The notes under the pieces were generated by a model. It had not been told where the DNA came from, did no database searches, and worked only from the letters and a program-made list of their open reading frames with translations. DNA of 64,000 bases from Celoporthe dispersa (lineage: Eukaryota > Ascomycota > Sordariomycetes > Diaporthales > Cryphonectriaceae), in contig WAID01000003.1 of NCBI GenBank assembly GCA_016584495.1, forward strand, positions 1,984,001 through 2,048,000. Direction: 5' to 3'. The translations under genes were made by a program, and so were the position numbers. Of the stretch, positions 10,167 to 21,218 are shown in pieces. Each line of letters opens with the position of its first letter. Position 1 is the stretch's first letter.

Positions 10167-11638
10167 GAGCAGCGACGGTCTGCTGCGAGACCAGTTTGCT
10201 CCGGGTCACACCGTCGGCACGGGGCCAGCGGAGCCGGAGTACTGAATCTCGTGACCAGCGTGGTTCTCTGATGGCCAGATCGAGGTCCAGATCGAGGTCA
10301 AGGTCCGGGGGAAGGGCTCCTCAGCCTCGCAGGGTAGCGGTGGGGGCGCCGAAAATGGAGACCAGGTCGTTGCAGGAGATAGTGATGTGGTCCCGTTGGA
10401 AACAAAGAAGGAGGGGTGCATGTATGCGTGTGTGGGTTTGAGTTGTGAGATGGCCGTGTATTGTGCGACGAGGGCTAATACCCACGATGGATGAAGGCGG
10501 ATGAGAAAGGAACGAAAGTAATCGGGGGAGAAGCGTGGTGATTGAGAGGATCGAGATGAGTGAAGGGAGGTGGATGGACGAAGAAAAGGGCTGCACAAGA
10601 GAGAGAGACAAGAGAGAAGTGTTAAAGTGGGTGCAGCCTAAGGTGCTCTACGCGTGAGGGGTGGCGAGGAACGAGGGATGAGAATTGAGGAACGGGTGTT
10701 TTTACTAGTTAGAGTAAGAGAGGGATAGGCCCAAAAAATGAATCAAGAAGGGCTCTAAAGCCTAGACCACCGTAGACCCCCCAGGTTTTTAGCGGAGGTT
10801 TGAGGCGAGCACCCGGCCGGAAGAAAAGCTCCCCCACCACTTTTGAAAGCCCAAAGCCACTGCTACCTGCTCTGCATGTACAAGCAGGCGAATGATCATA
10901 CCTGGTTGTTGGCTCAATCTAGGGATTCTGATGCGATCCAGATCTCGGCAGGACCGGATGAGCCCGTCCAAGATCGAAATGTTCCAAGATTACCATGTTG
11001 TCTGCGTATGGGAAATCCTCCCCAGGGCTGACTTGTGCCAATGCAGATCACTATAAGGTACCTTGTACTATAATACCATGTACAAACTCTACTCTGCTGA
11101 TGACTCCTGTGAGCTTGCTCGCCGCTCTATCGCTGCAAGGCCTGAATGTATCCAGACCAGATCAACCTCTCGAGGTTGTCCTGCTCAATGGGAGGGGATC
11201 AAGTCGCCCATCTGTACATTCGCTTCCGTAGCGCCTGAAGGGAAGAGGACCCCTAAATTGGACCCCTAAATTTCAGCCTACAGTACACACTGTACAGCGG
11301 CTCGCACTCCGCAGCTTGGTGTTTTATCTTATCTCAACTGTGGGCACAACGTAGTACTAGCGCCGTACCTCATGCGTCATTCTTACTACTATGGTAGTAC
11401 ATCGGCCCGCCCACCCATACACGTTAGATAGTCATCACGGGCACATTCACCGTGCCTCACCAGCCACCCACCCAACCGCCATCAACCTTCCCTTCCCTCC
11501 TGTAGAATGTGAGTTGCGGATGTGACGACTCCTTTTCTCTGTCTCTCTCTCTCCTCCCTCCCATCGTCCTTCTATAGCGACGGAGCGGATCTCCCGTCTG
11601 CTGTCCGTTGTCCCAGCTGCGGACATAGACCAGCAAAC
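10167..11638. other. Divergent intergenic region (promoters of GATA gene and phosphoesterase gene)
   Basis: About 1.5 kb between two divergently read genes. The last 100 bases before the phosphoesterase ATG are CT-rich. I see no repeat or supported gene. Confidence 0.5.
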
Positions 11639-13461
11639 ATGACAACCACCCGAGCCTTATTGGCCGGCGGCCTCTTCGCCGTCGCTGTCCAGGCGATGCA
11701 GCCCAGCGCTGCAGAGCCCGTCGCGGCACCATGCGTGATCTGCAGTGGGCTCAGCTCAACTTCCTCCATACGACCGACACCCACGGCTGGCACGGCGGGC
11801 ATCTCCAGGAGTCCCAGTACTCCGCCGACTGGGGCGACTACGTCTCGTTCGCACACCACATGCGCAAGGAGGCCGACGATCGGGGCGTCGACCTGCTGCT
11901 GGTTGACACCGGCGACCGCGTCGAGGGCAACGGCCTGTACGACGCCTCCACGCCCAAGGGCAGGTACACCTACGACATCTTCAAGCAGCAGGACATCGAC
12001 ATCATCTGCACGGGCAACCACGAGCTGTACAACTACGACACGGCCGAGCACGAGCGGGCTCAGACCGTGCCCAACTTCGCCGGCAGGTACCTCGCCTCGA
12101 ACCTCGACTACAGGGACCCGACCTCGGGCGACTGGGTGCCCATGGCGCCGAGGTACAAGAAGTTTCAGACCAAGAAACAGAAGCTAGACGTTGTCGCCTT
12201 CGGCTTCCTCTTCGACTTCACGGGCAACGCGAATAACACCAGGGTCCAGAAGGTGTCGGACACCATCAGAGAGCAGTGGTTCCAGGATGCCATCCGGGAG
12301 AAGGCCGATATCTTTGTCGTGATCGGTCACATCGGCCTGCGCATGGAGGAGCTCCAGAAGATCTTCGGGGAGATCAGGAAACAGAACTGGTTCACGCCCA
12401 TCGCCATCTTCGCCGGACATGCCCACGTCCGCGATGCTGCCAGCTTTGATGCCCGGGCCTTCGGAATCGCGAGCGGACGGTATTTCGAGACCATCGGGTG
12501 GATGTCGGTGGACGGCATCGCGAAGAAGTCGGAGGACCTGCAGACGACGGCGGTCTCTTTTAACAGGCGGTACATCGACAACAACCTGTTCGGGCTGTAC
12601 GCCCACACCAGTCTGAACGAGACGACCTTCCACACCGAGCACGGCCGGAACGTCAGCAGGATGATCACCGAGGCGCGGAAGGAACTGGAGCTCGACAAGA
12701 GGCACGGCTGCGCGCCTCAGAACTACTGGATGGCCCGGACGCCCTACCCGAGCAACGAAAGCATATACACATGGCTGGACCAGGAGGTTATGCCTGACGT
12801 TATCATCAACGAGGCGCGCAAGGAGATTCCCCGCCTCGCCATCATCAACACCGGCGCCCTGCGCTTCGACATCTTCAAGGGGCCCTTCACCATCGACACT
12901 ACCTACATCGTCTCGCCCTTCCAGAGCAGGATGTCCTATATCCCTGAAGTCGAGTATGAGGTCGCCAAGAAGGTTCTCGCCCTGTTGAACAAGGCAACCC
13001 GGATCCTCGACGTCGTGGACCACGACCCGAGGATGATGGGCCCACCAGAGCAGTGGACTATAGCCCGGGACATTATATACCCCGACCTCCCCCCACCAGC
13101 CGGATCCTTCCTCGAGCTAGACGGCCAGAAACCCATGAGTGATACGGAGGACAAGCCTCACTTGGTCAGCGGCTATACCACCAAGGACGACATCGGCGGC
13201 GATGGCGACGACGCCATCCACTCCCCGATCAACTTCTACGTCCAGCCGAACTGCATCCAGTCGGAGATCGGCTTCCCTGAAGACGGCGAGCCGGAAAAGG
13301 TCGATCTCGTCTTTAACGACTTCATCACCCCGTGGGTCATCCTGGCCCTGAAGTTTAGCGGTGGTGACTACGAGGAGGCGGAGGTCCAGCTGTGGGATGA
13401 GGCCCCCTTCACCGAAATGATGGCCGGCTGGATCAAGGAGCACTGGAAGGGAGATTGTTGA
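11639..13461 (+). CDS. Secreted/vacuolar 5'-nucleotidase-like metallophosphoesterase
   Basis: Calcineurin-like phosphoesterase with all metal-binding motifs of the 5'-nucleotidase/UshA group: TTDTHGW, VDTGDRVEGN, CTGNHELYN, VIGHIGLR and FAGHAHVRD in order, then a C-terminal substrate-binding domain (INTGALRFDIFKG). Such proteins hydrolyse nucleotide or related phosphate esters in the secretory pathway or vacuole. A signal peptide (MTTTRALLAGGLFAVAVQA) begins at 11639, but it is in a different frame from the body, which is open from 11731 (MRDLQWAQLNFLHTTDTHGW). One base missing between about 11700 and 11731 explains this; the corrected length is 607 residues. A start at 11731 would give 576 residues without a signal. 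No intron seen. Confidence 0.8.
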
Positions 13462-14227
13462 GGTGGCAGCACAATGCTGTGAGCACGACTTAATACCGGC
13501 AGTGGTCACCGCGCTCTCAAGAGCTGAGTGCGTGAGGAGTTTCTCTTTCTTGATGTCTTGGAATTCTTGGGCACGGCGCTAGAACAGGTAGCACGGGATA
13601 TTTGAGGTATGATAGATATATTATTACGTAACCAATAAGGACGTCACTTTCACGTAACTAGCATATTTAACTGGTCAAGGCCGTTTGCTGCATGTAACAG
13701 AACTTGAGGGGCGCTTACTTTACCTCTGCTTGGTTAGACATCATCTATGGTAGTCTCGATGGTTGGAGAGAAATACAACGTACCCCCTTTTTTGTATTAC
13801 GGACCAGCCGTGCTTTGCTATCTATATCAACCTCATACAAGTGCTCCTAGTCTAGAGGCCATGTTGAATGGCTCGCCAAACCGCCAAACCCGGTAGCGTA
13901 ACGGCTCTCGGCTCGTGGGGGTCCGTTTGACCTGCATGTTGGATGGGTCATAACGGCCCCCCTGCGACCTATGACAACTCGCAACACAAAAGCAAAGTCG
14001 ATCCATTTCGTGTACTTCATCCGAAAGCCATGTCCCTCTACATACTCCCCATCCCGGCCCTATCCTGCACGCTATGCCAATTTTCCGAGTACCTCTTGCC
14101 GCCATTCCAAACCTTTCATCATAAAATCGTAACTGCGCGGGTGAAACGCTATAGATAGATGCCACTTAATATCCGTGAATGCTCTAAACACGCCGCCGTC
14201 TTCCAATCGTGGCACACGTCTGGCTCT
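13462..14227. other. Convergent intergenic stretch
   Basis: AT-richer than the flanks. It lies between the 3' ends of the phosphoesterase and the metzincin gene. No supported gene. Confidence 0.5.
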
Positions 14228-15347
14228 TTATGTCCTAAGCAGTACGCCCCAAGTGATGCCGACCGTGAGGCAACAAGTCAGAACAACACACCAAGAGTAT
14301 CCCTGAAGTTGAAGACCAGAGGCCTGATGCCGGCGGAAGGGCCATCGAGAGGTCCGCCGGGTCCTTTCGGGTAAGACTTGGGAGCTGGGAATATAATGCG
14401 GCGCAATGAACATGATGGGCCAGTTGGGATCATCAGGGCGAGTGCGATAGGCATCTCCAAGGTATTTCCAGTCTTTAGGCCAAAATTGGATGGGCCAGGG
14501 GTGCGCAGGCGTGACCATCACGGTCTCAGGGTCGTTTTCGAGGGATCCTGGGACCAACGCCGACAGCCGAGTTTGTTCATACAGGTGAGCTTGCCGGTGG
14601 CGCATCCCGACGACGTGCCCAAACTCGTGGCGGAGGATGTTCCCGATGAAAGGACAGCCGTCTCTGTCGTGGACGGACAGAGGTCCGATGCGGATGGAGC
14701 GACTTGGGTAGTCACAGGTCGACGAGGCCTTGACGTTGGGCGGGGTGCTGGGGAAGAAAGAGTCTGCCCAGGTTTCAGGGCCAAGATTGGGGTCGTAGTA
14801 GATCTTGAAGACGACTCGAGGGTCGTTGGGAGAATAGTGGAAACTGAGGGGGATTCTGTTTTCGGCGAAGCCTTGCCTCATCTCCCCCCGCGACAGTGCT
14901 CGCCCCCGATACGAGGTTGGCCAAGAACACATCACTAGCTCTGCCCTGAATGAAGCTGTGTATGTCGATATCAAACGAGATATCCGAGTCCGGTTCGAAA
15001 AGGATTGCTGGTCCGTTGGGCGCATCCAGGCGGAGTTCTGCGAATCCGGAGGACAAGGGAGAGGAGGGCGGACCTAAATCAGCCTGGCAATGGAAGATCT
15101 CACTTGGAGCGGCCACACTAGTAGGCTTATGGGTTGTGATGCTTTGGGGGCACAGGGGGGTCGGTCCATTGATCTGATGGGTGGCAGCCGAGGCAGTGGG
15201 AACAAGCAGGCCTGAATCTCGCGGATCGCCTGTCACGTCGAGACCTGGACGAAAAGAAGGAGCCGGTCCTTGCACTGTCCTTGCGATAGTCAGGAAAGAA
15301 AATGGGCGGACCTGGCCTACGTGGGTGGTGGAACGAGGTGGAACCAT
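14228..15347 (-). CDS. Metzincin-type zinc metallopeptidase, frame broken once
   Basis: The extended zinc-binding motif HEFGHVVGMRH (HExxHxxGxxH, about 14597-14629) marks a metzincin. It is preceded by FKIYYDPNLGPETWADSFFP and YPSRSIRIGPLSVHDRDGC and followed by DPETVMVTPAH, a possible Met-turn region. The N-terminal half (LRLDAPNGPAILFEPDSD, FDIDIHSFIQ) lies in another frame; it joins the catalytic half if one base is removed from the six-C run 14884-14889, giving ASTVAGEMRQGFAENRIP. The start at 15347 is the first ATG of the upstream frame, is not backed by a clear signal peptide and may be wrong. Fungal secreted metzincins of unknown substrate are the nearest description. The gene sits at the edge of an AT-rich island, so real decay is a possible alternative to a base-call error. 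Confidence 0.6.
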
Positions 15348-16029
15348 GAGAGACTGTTACACTTACACATCGCCATGGGTTGGACCGGACAAGACCTGGT
15401 CCGAAGATACTGATGGTTAGAAAGAAATTGGGTTATGATCTTGAAGATGAAGTCTGTGTACGCTTAGTAGGGGATTGTTGTTCGCATTGTTCTGGGAGAA
15501 GTGAGACTGGCTGTCAAGAATTATTTAAATGTACGGCCTGCCACCTTTATATATTCATTGCGTCAGAAAAACACAATTCTCTGAAATCCGACCCGAAATA
15601 AACCAGGCGCTAGTGAGGAACCCGTAGTCAAGCTCAGGCGTAACTCAGAATCTCACCTTGGGCAAGTAACACGTGTGTGGTTCCCCAGCAGAGACGCATA
15701 TCGTGCATTTGCATGCATACATATTGCATGGTACATACAGTAGTACATTGCAGGGATGCATAAGCAGCACTAGGATTCAGTCCTTAGTGTTGGGAGTGTA
15801 GATGTTGCACTGGTGGCGACATGTAGGGTTTTGGGGTCACGATGCAAGAGACTTTCCAAGTAAGTAATCACCAGGGAGTGTGTGTACAGTACAGTGTAGT
15901 GATTGCAGCCTACTACTATTGAGAACAGTCACTGAGCGGAAAGGACGCGGCAGTGGACACGAGATGTTCCAGGCGGCTGCAGTCGAGTCGCCCTTGTTTC
16001 TTCCAGTGCCCAAATTAATAGAGCCAGTA
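15348..16029. other. AT-richer gene-free stretch
   Basis: Between the metzincin gene and the MITE. No supported gene or clear repeat. Confidence 0.45.
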
Positions 16030-16145
16030 CCCATGGGCTCTTGCCTCGTTGGCTCACTGCTCCGCAGTGGGTGCCAAAAACCCCTTACGGCCTAAAACAT
16101 CTCACATTTCAAAGGCTTTTTCTCATACAAACTACCAACTTCAAA
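16030..16145 (+). repeat. Left terminal inverted repeat of MITE
   Basis: Starts CCCATGGG and contains the subterminal palindrome at about 16054-16068. It ends AACTTCAAA, where similarity to the right repeat stops. Confidence 0.88.
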
Positions 16146-16428
16146 CTAGAATAATTAAATAACGACTAAAGATATTGAAAGACTTTCTATATAAAAGTTA
16201 TAAATAATACTATAATCTTTAAATAGAATATTTTTTCAATTTAATTCAGCAAATCTTCAAATTTGAAGTTTTAGCGTAAAATTTTGGGTGTAAGGGTTAG
16301 AGTTCTCAGAGGCAACATTTTTTCACTTAATAAAATTAAAAAAAAAGTATTTTATTGCTCATAAAAATCTCTATAATATTTGTATAAAGTTTACTTTTGT
16401 ATTATTGCTGATTGTTTAGAAATTTAGC

Positions 16429-16545
16429 TTTGAAGTTGATAATTTGTATGAGAAAAAAGCTTTTGAAATGTGAGATGTTTTAGGCCATAAGGGGTTTTTG
16501 GCACCCACTGCGGAGCAGTGGGCCAACAAGGCAAGAGCCCATGGG
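16429..16545 (-). repeat. Right terminal inverted repeat of MITE
   Basis: Inverted copy of 16030-16145 with about 95% identity by eye. It is followed directly by TA. Confidence 0.88.
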
Positions 16546-16895
16546 TAACGATCCGGTCTCTGCGAGTACAGCCAAGAGCAAGGGTTAAATAGGTGTGCAT
16601 ATCTGTTACCATACATAGTACGAACCTCACACCGATAGGGAGACATCCAAGGACAGATCCAAAATTGTTAGTGTAACATTGTATCGATAAGCTCGACATC
16701 ATTGCAGGTCTGAGAAAATGGATGCATAATCATATGTATATTCCCCATGAGATAGATATCGCACATAGCTCTTCAGTCGTCAATTTAAGCATCATCTTCA
16801 TTACACTCTGGTAGCCCCAAAGGCCATGAACACTTGCATCAATCATTAGGACTTGTACGGTTCTTGTTGAACCGGGCGAAGATTATGCCCCGCCC
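16546..16895. other. Gap between MITE and HNH pseudogene
   Basis: 350 bp, AT-rich at first. It would contain the former promoter of the HNH locus. Nothing else seen. Confidence 0.45.
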
Positions 16896-17969
16896 ATGCG
16901 CGCCGCCTTACCCCAGATCGATGTTTTCGTCGCATTTCGTCATCCTGGCTATGCGGCGCCACTAAACATGCCCTTCAACCTACCGCGCGTGGAGTAAGCT
17001 GGAGCTGGGAATCAGTGGGGTGTGCATTATGCGACGACCCTCACGGCGTGTTAGATCATCACCGACAACGCCTAGGACGGCTACCTAGCAGAGCGTGCCG
17101 ACAGCCGAGAGCGACTCGATGAGGCGTCCGACCCAGATACGATCCTTCTCAAGAGCGAAAACTTCTTCATTGTTCTAGATAAACCAGTATACGCCATTGT
17201 TCCTTGTTTCCAGGGATGGAGATTTCCAGCCACTCTCCCGCGGGTCTGGAGAGAGGCCGGCACGGCATTCCGCCCTGCCTCTCGGGGCACGGGTCCGGGT
17301 CCGAGGTGTGCGGTCATGGGGCGTTTCACAGTCGATTCGGCTCATCTCGTCCCCAAGGAAGACAATATCTGGCTTTTGAACAACGCGATGGCCTCGTACG
17401 ACTCGAGTCCGGTCGGCGATATTAACAGCGCGAGCAACAGGGTATACCTCGACTGCTCCTTGCACGACGCGATGGAGAAGCGAATATACGCGTTTGCGCC
17501 TCGTCACGGACGCTTTGTGGTCCAGACGATCGCGCTGTCGAGAAACCTTGCCTACGAATACTTCTGCGAGTTTGTCCACGAATACCACGGCCGACATATG
17601 ACGAATCGCGGGCGTATCGAATACATCTTGTCTCGATTTGCATGGGCGGTATTATATATGGTCAAGGCCTTCCTACTCTTACCACGGCAGCAGACGTTAC
17701 TCGCGAGGTATCGCATCTGGGAAGACGGTGCGCTGCAGGACAAGGAAGAATACCTGTCACCTCGGGAGATCGACCAGCTTTTTGGAGGGGGCGGCTCGAG
17801 GAGTGCCAGTTCCCGGTCCCGGCAGCGCACCTGGACGACGTCTTCCCAGAACATGGTAGACGATGTGAGTCCACGTCTCGACAGCAAGACTGACTGGGGA
17901 CTGGAGCCAGATTGGAACGAAGGCTGCCGTCGCTGTGATGATGACTGCCTATGCACTTGCATATCTTGA
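16896..17969 (+). pseudogene. HNH nuclease-domain protein, disabled by in-frame stops
   Basis: One continuous frame from ATG 16896 follows the fungal HNH-nuclease family layout: VAFRHPGYAAPLNMPFNLPR, then GVHYATTLTAC..IITDN, DGYLAE, a VPCFQGWRFPATLP segment, then the HNH core AHLVPKEDNIWLLNN, SNRVYLDCSLHDAM and AFAPRHGRFVV. Three stops interrupt the first quarter in this same frame: TAA at 16995-16997, TAG at 17052-17054 and TAG at 17073-17075. A GTAAGC..CTAG intron spanning them would break the frame and remove family-conserved residues, so I reject splicing. The body from about 17076 to 17969 is still open and could make a truncated protein from an internal Met (17316). Family members are often multicopy, which would expose them to RIP; TGG-to-TAG and CAG-to-TAG changes fit that. 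Confidence 0.7.
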
Positions 17970-18379
17970 AAAACTTTATATCTGTATAAATGTATCTTGC
18001 TTCGAGCTGTGCTTTTGACGATAAATACCCCAAATGTAAGGTTATATATTCAGCTTTTCAATATGAATTGTAATAATCGCCGAGCGATTATTGCAGTCCC
18101 TAGCTTAGCCATATAGACTGTTGAGCCATTGTTGCGGTCTCCTTCTGGTTGGTCCAGCCTATAACCATAATCTTGGATTATATAATCTGATTCTGCCAAT
18201 ATTGCATTAGGATTTCTGCTATGCTCTAGCCTCGCTGTTCGCGTGGCCTGGTTTGTGACTTCCATATTAAATGGGTCATAATAAGATTGTAGAAATTTAT
18301 ATAGTATATACAAAGATAAGGCAAACTCCAAATTCTCTATAGCCGCTATCACTTATATAAGATCTTTAACTTGGGATCC
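17970..18379. other. AT-rich stretch
   Basis: Low-GC sequence with a 100-codon minus-strand open frame (18050-18352) that I do not recognise and do not call. No repeat identified. Confidence 0.4.
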
Positions 18380-19122
18380 TCATAGTATAGTTTCTTTCAG
18401 AGCCCTCGGCCTTTCCGACCATTTCCACGAATATATAAGCTGTAGCATAGGACTGCCAAGCAACGTGATATATCTCTCCGCCAGCATCCGCTGGCGCCAC
18501 CACTCTCGATGAAATATCTCATGAAGATTCTCCCCAGATTCAGCTCGAAAAGACCTTTCGCACCTCAACTCTGCGTCGAGACTCTCCCAGGTTACCAACA
18601 TCCACAAAGTGGAGGTTGGATTCTCGTTTGTATCCAGTGCCCATGCTGCCGTTCCATCAATATATCCATCCGCCGCCCGAGCTAGACTCTGATCGTATAG
18701 GCTGAATCCTGTTTTCATCCCCGAGCGTTGGTCATCATTGGAAGGAATCATAGATCAGCTTCCTCACAATCGTCGAGCCCAATGCATAGCCTCCGGGCAC
18801 GGCGTAAGGTTCCACGATGCTCTGGTTGAGATCAACCACCTGAGGCAGGCTGGATGGCACAATAAGCAATGGGTCTAGGAGGGCGGCGAATTTCGTGTGA
18901 TAGTTGCGGAGGAACTCGTGCGTGGCGCCGGAGCTTTGCCATTCGACGAGTAGGGTCATGTGGTCCAGCGCCTCGTGGTGACGGCCCCAGCTAGAGCTGA
19001 CCCAGTGGGGACAACTCGAGAGATAGCCCATGGTCCCCTTCCACTTCTCACCATCCGTAGTGGAGGGCTCATCAAATTTAGAGTTGCTTTTGAGAATTAA
19101 GACTTGAAGAGTGAAAGGCATG
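18380..19122 (-). CDS. Unrecognised protein of two similar-sized halves, possibly dimeric alpha/beta-barrel
   Basis: Start MPFTLQVLILKSN follows a good fungal context (CACCATGCC). The first half has HHEALDHMTLLVEWQSS and the second has NPTSTLWMLVTWESLDAELR: in each case a predicted strand carrying Trp, then a helix, as in stress-responsive/antibiotic-monooxygenase-type barrels. That assignment is only a guess from pattern. The halves are in different frames; removing one base at about 18735-18740 joins IYDS to NDDQRSGMKTGFSLYDQSL and gives about 247 residues without introns. No signal peptide from this start. It lies inside the AT-rich island, so it may be accessory or decaying. Confidence 0.45.
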
Positions 19123-19828
19123 GTGAATGCTCTGGTACTGGTGGTGAAAGGTGTGAAATGGATTGATCCAACAAAGAGTAAGAGTACTAAAAGGATGCAA
19201 AGAGAATGAGGCAATACAGGGCAGCTGTTCAAGGTGTAGGCTTTGACAAGTCTTTTATGCTCTGATGCTGAAGGTTGGTCCTGAGATTTGTTTGTTGGTC
19301 TGGAGGTCATTACAGTATAGTCAGCATTGGGAATTGGCATTGCGTTTCAGAGATAAAAATAACTATCACTGCTGAAAAATAGTATCCACAAATCTTTGTT
19401 GGTTGGGGTTGCTTTAAATGTTGGTAGGTCCTAGGGAAAAGGCGGGGCTTCGTTAGCTGACCCAACATGATGTGCTTACTCAAACCTCACGTTGGTGATA
19501 TTTCGGCTGTAGTCTCCAAGCTTACTGTCTGATCCACTGATGAAAAAGCACAGTTCTCCACTAAACAGCGGTGGGCAATTGTAGTCTGGTGCATGTGTTA
19601 CAATACTATATATTCATGAAGGTTTGCAATGATATTCCATTGTTTGACTTTTGGCATATATCAGCATCTATTTCCTTTGCTTCTTCCCTACTTTCATCTT
19701 CTCATATATCCACCAATTTCCTTCAATTTATCTAAAATTGTATTAAGTGTTCATCAAACACGCAGCCTGCATCATGTCTTTGTTGAACTCCAAAGCATAC
19801 ATCTCTCTCCCCTTTCACTTCTTTTCTC
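19123..19828. other. Divergent intergenic stretch
   Basis: Separates the unrecognised minus-strand gene from the aspzincin-like gene. AT-rich with CT-rich tracts near 19660-19830, likely the leader of the downstream gene. Confidence 0.45.
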
Positions 19829-20710
19829 ATGCTTTTTGGCCTCTTTTCTTCGATCATAGTTCCTACCTTGGCGGCCACATTGCCCAGCAAACGGACCACC
19901 TTCTCAGCCAAGACATTCTTTAAGTATGTCGACAAAAGTTGTGATTCGTACCTCACAGATGTCAACAATGCTGGCGATGACATGAATGCACTTGTCAAAG
20001 CTGCACAGGACTCGTTCACGTGGACAACACAAAGCAAGAACACATTCAATGCATACTGGGGCGAGCTTTCCAAAGGCATCGATATCGACTCGAACTCTGC
20101 ACTCGTAAAGTCTGCATACGGGAAGCTTGGCTCAAATATGCAATCCGGAAAATACTCACTCTACTGTGACGGTACGGCCTTCAAATGGGTCACAGAGCAA
20201 CAAGAAGGAGCGGATAAGGGCAAAGCTTTGGCCTCGGGCCAGAAGGGCAGCTGGTACATCCCTGAAGACAGGAGAGCGGCGGGTACGGATGCTGTCTACA
20301 TTGCGGGAACCCAGCGCGCGGACTACTGTGCGCACCCAGACAACACAAAGGCCATTGCCGGCGCCTCGGCACCTGGAGAGCCTTATGTCGTCCTTTGCAA
20401 GGGAGCATTCGACCTTACACACAAGACCCTATCGGGTGTCAAAGACACCGCTCAGGCCCAGAAAACGAACCTCGACACCATGACATCCACCGGCGCAGTA
20501 CTCCTCCACGAGTTCTCCCATGCCGTCTTGAGCACCAACAAAGCTGCCAACAACCCAGAGATCTATGGCGCTCTGACGTGTGTATTGACGGCAAAGCTCA
20601 GCCCTGCCAAGGTCCGAAAGAACGCAGATACCTTTATGCTGTACGCAATGGCTAGTTATCTGCACAAGAACTCTTGGGTGACAGGAACGGCAGCGGACCT
20701 TACTAAGTAA
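19829..20710 (+). CDS. Secreted aspzincin-like (M35-type) zinc metallopeptidase
   Basis: 293 residues, no intron, no frame break. The N terminus (MLFGLFSSIIVPTLAATLP) is a signal peptide followed by a KR dibasic site. The zinc motif LLHEFSHAV (HExxH, about 20505-20525) is followed about 35 residues later by KNADTFMLYAMASY, matching the N-A-D-x-[FY] block in which Asp is the third zinc ligand of deuterolysin/peptidyl-Lys-type aspzincins. Cys residues are few (CDSYL, YCDG, YCAHP, LCKG, LTCVL), consistent with disulfides. Secreted fungal proteins of this class are proteases or virulence-associated relatives. The expected Glu catalytic residue is present, so I call it potentially active. Confidence 0.75.
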   Translation: MLFGLFSSIIVPTLAATLPSKRTTFSAKTFFKYVDKSCDSYLTDVNNAGDDMNALVKAAQDSFTWTTQSKNTFNAYWGELSKGIDIDSNSALVKSAYGKLGSNMQSGKYSLYCDGTAFKWVTEQQEGADKGKALASGQKGSWYIPEDRRAAGTDAVYIAGTQRADYCAHPDNTKAIAGASAPGEPYVVLCKGAFDLTHKTLSGVKDTAQAQKTNLDTMTSTGAVLLHEFSHAVLSTNKAANNPEIYGALTCVLTAKLSPAKVRKNADTFMLYAMASYLHKNSWVTGTAADLTK

Positions 20711-21218
20711 TCCGTGACATATTATAATATATCACAGGATGACTCCTACCAGACCGCCTTCATAGATGGTCGTTACAGGATATGTATATTGGCTGGCCCT
20801 ATATATCAAAAAATGTATTAAGAGGAATGGAATATTCGGAGTTTTGGGAATAAATGCCCGGTTTTCTTGAGTATATATTTGAGTGAATCGTCCCTGTGAT
20901 CCAAATATAAGCCACGTAGCTCAAGGCTTATTCGTCGTAATCTGTACTTCCTGCAAAGTATATTTGTAGCTCAATGCCGCGACCCTCGGTATTATTTGGT
21001 GGAGCGTTCCACAAACCGGCTTCCACGGGAGCCGGTATGAGGCAGTACACTGTGCTCGGATTACTTCTTCAACCCGTGTTTACATAACTTAAAAGTTAAA
21101 GACCAGGCAGGCTAAATATATAAATACGAAAGAATGTCTGCTGTTGACAATAATTCGTACTCAACACACCATACAAAATATCTCGACAAGATACATAGTA
21201 TTCTACGGCTTAGAAACA
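20711..21218. other. AT-rich intergenic stretch
   Basis: 3' flank of the aspzincin-like gene and former promoter of the decayed gene that follows. No feature seen. Confidence 0.45.

Larger units (their letters stand above)
16030..16545. mobile_element. MITE with 116-bp terminal inverted repeats, flanked by TA
   Basis: Both ends start CCCATGGGCTCTTGCC and are inverted copies for about 116 bp (16030-16145 against 16429-16545), with six mismatches, all transitions, and one 1-base indel. TA dinucleotides flank both ends (16028-16029 and 16546-16547), the target duplication of Tc1/mariner/pogo-type transposons. Each repeat contains a short palindrome, CACTGCTCCGCAGTG. The 283-bp interior is strongly AT-rich and codes for nothing, so the element is non-autonomous. 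Transition-only divergence fits RIP. The family could not be named from sequence alone. Confidence 0.88.

Noticed and set aside
16994..17075. Intron GTAAGC...CCTAG that would remove the stops in the HNH locus
   Set aside because: It leaves the reading frame out of phase and removes GVHYATTLTAC, which fits the family. In-frame stops in a decayed exon explain the data better.
13833..18352. Possible shared repeat between 13900-13955 and 18230-18285 (both contain ATGGGTCATAA near a GACC-type segment)
   Set aside because: Only about 15 bases agree well; too short and too diverged to call a repeat by eye.
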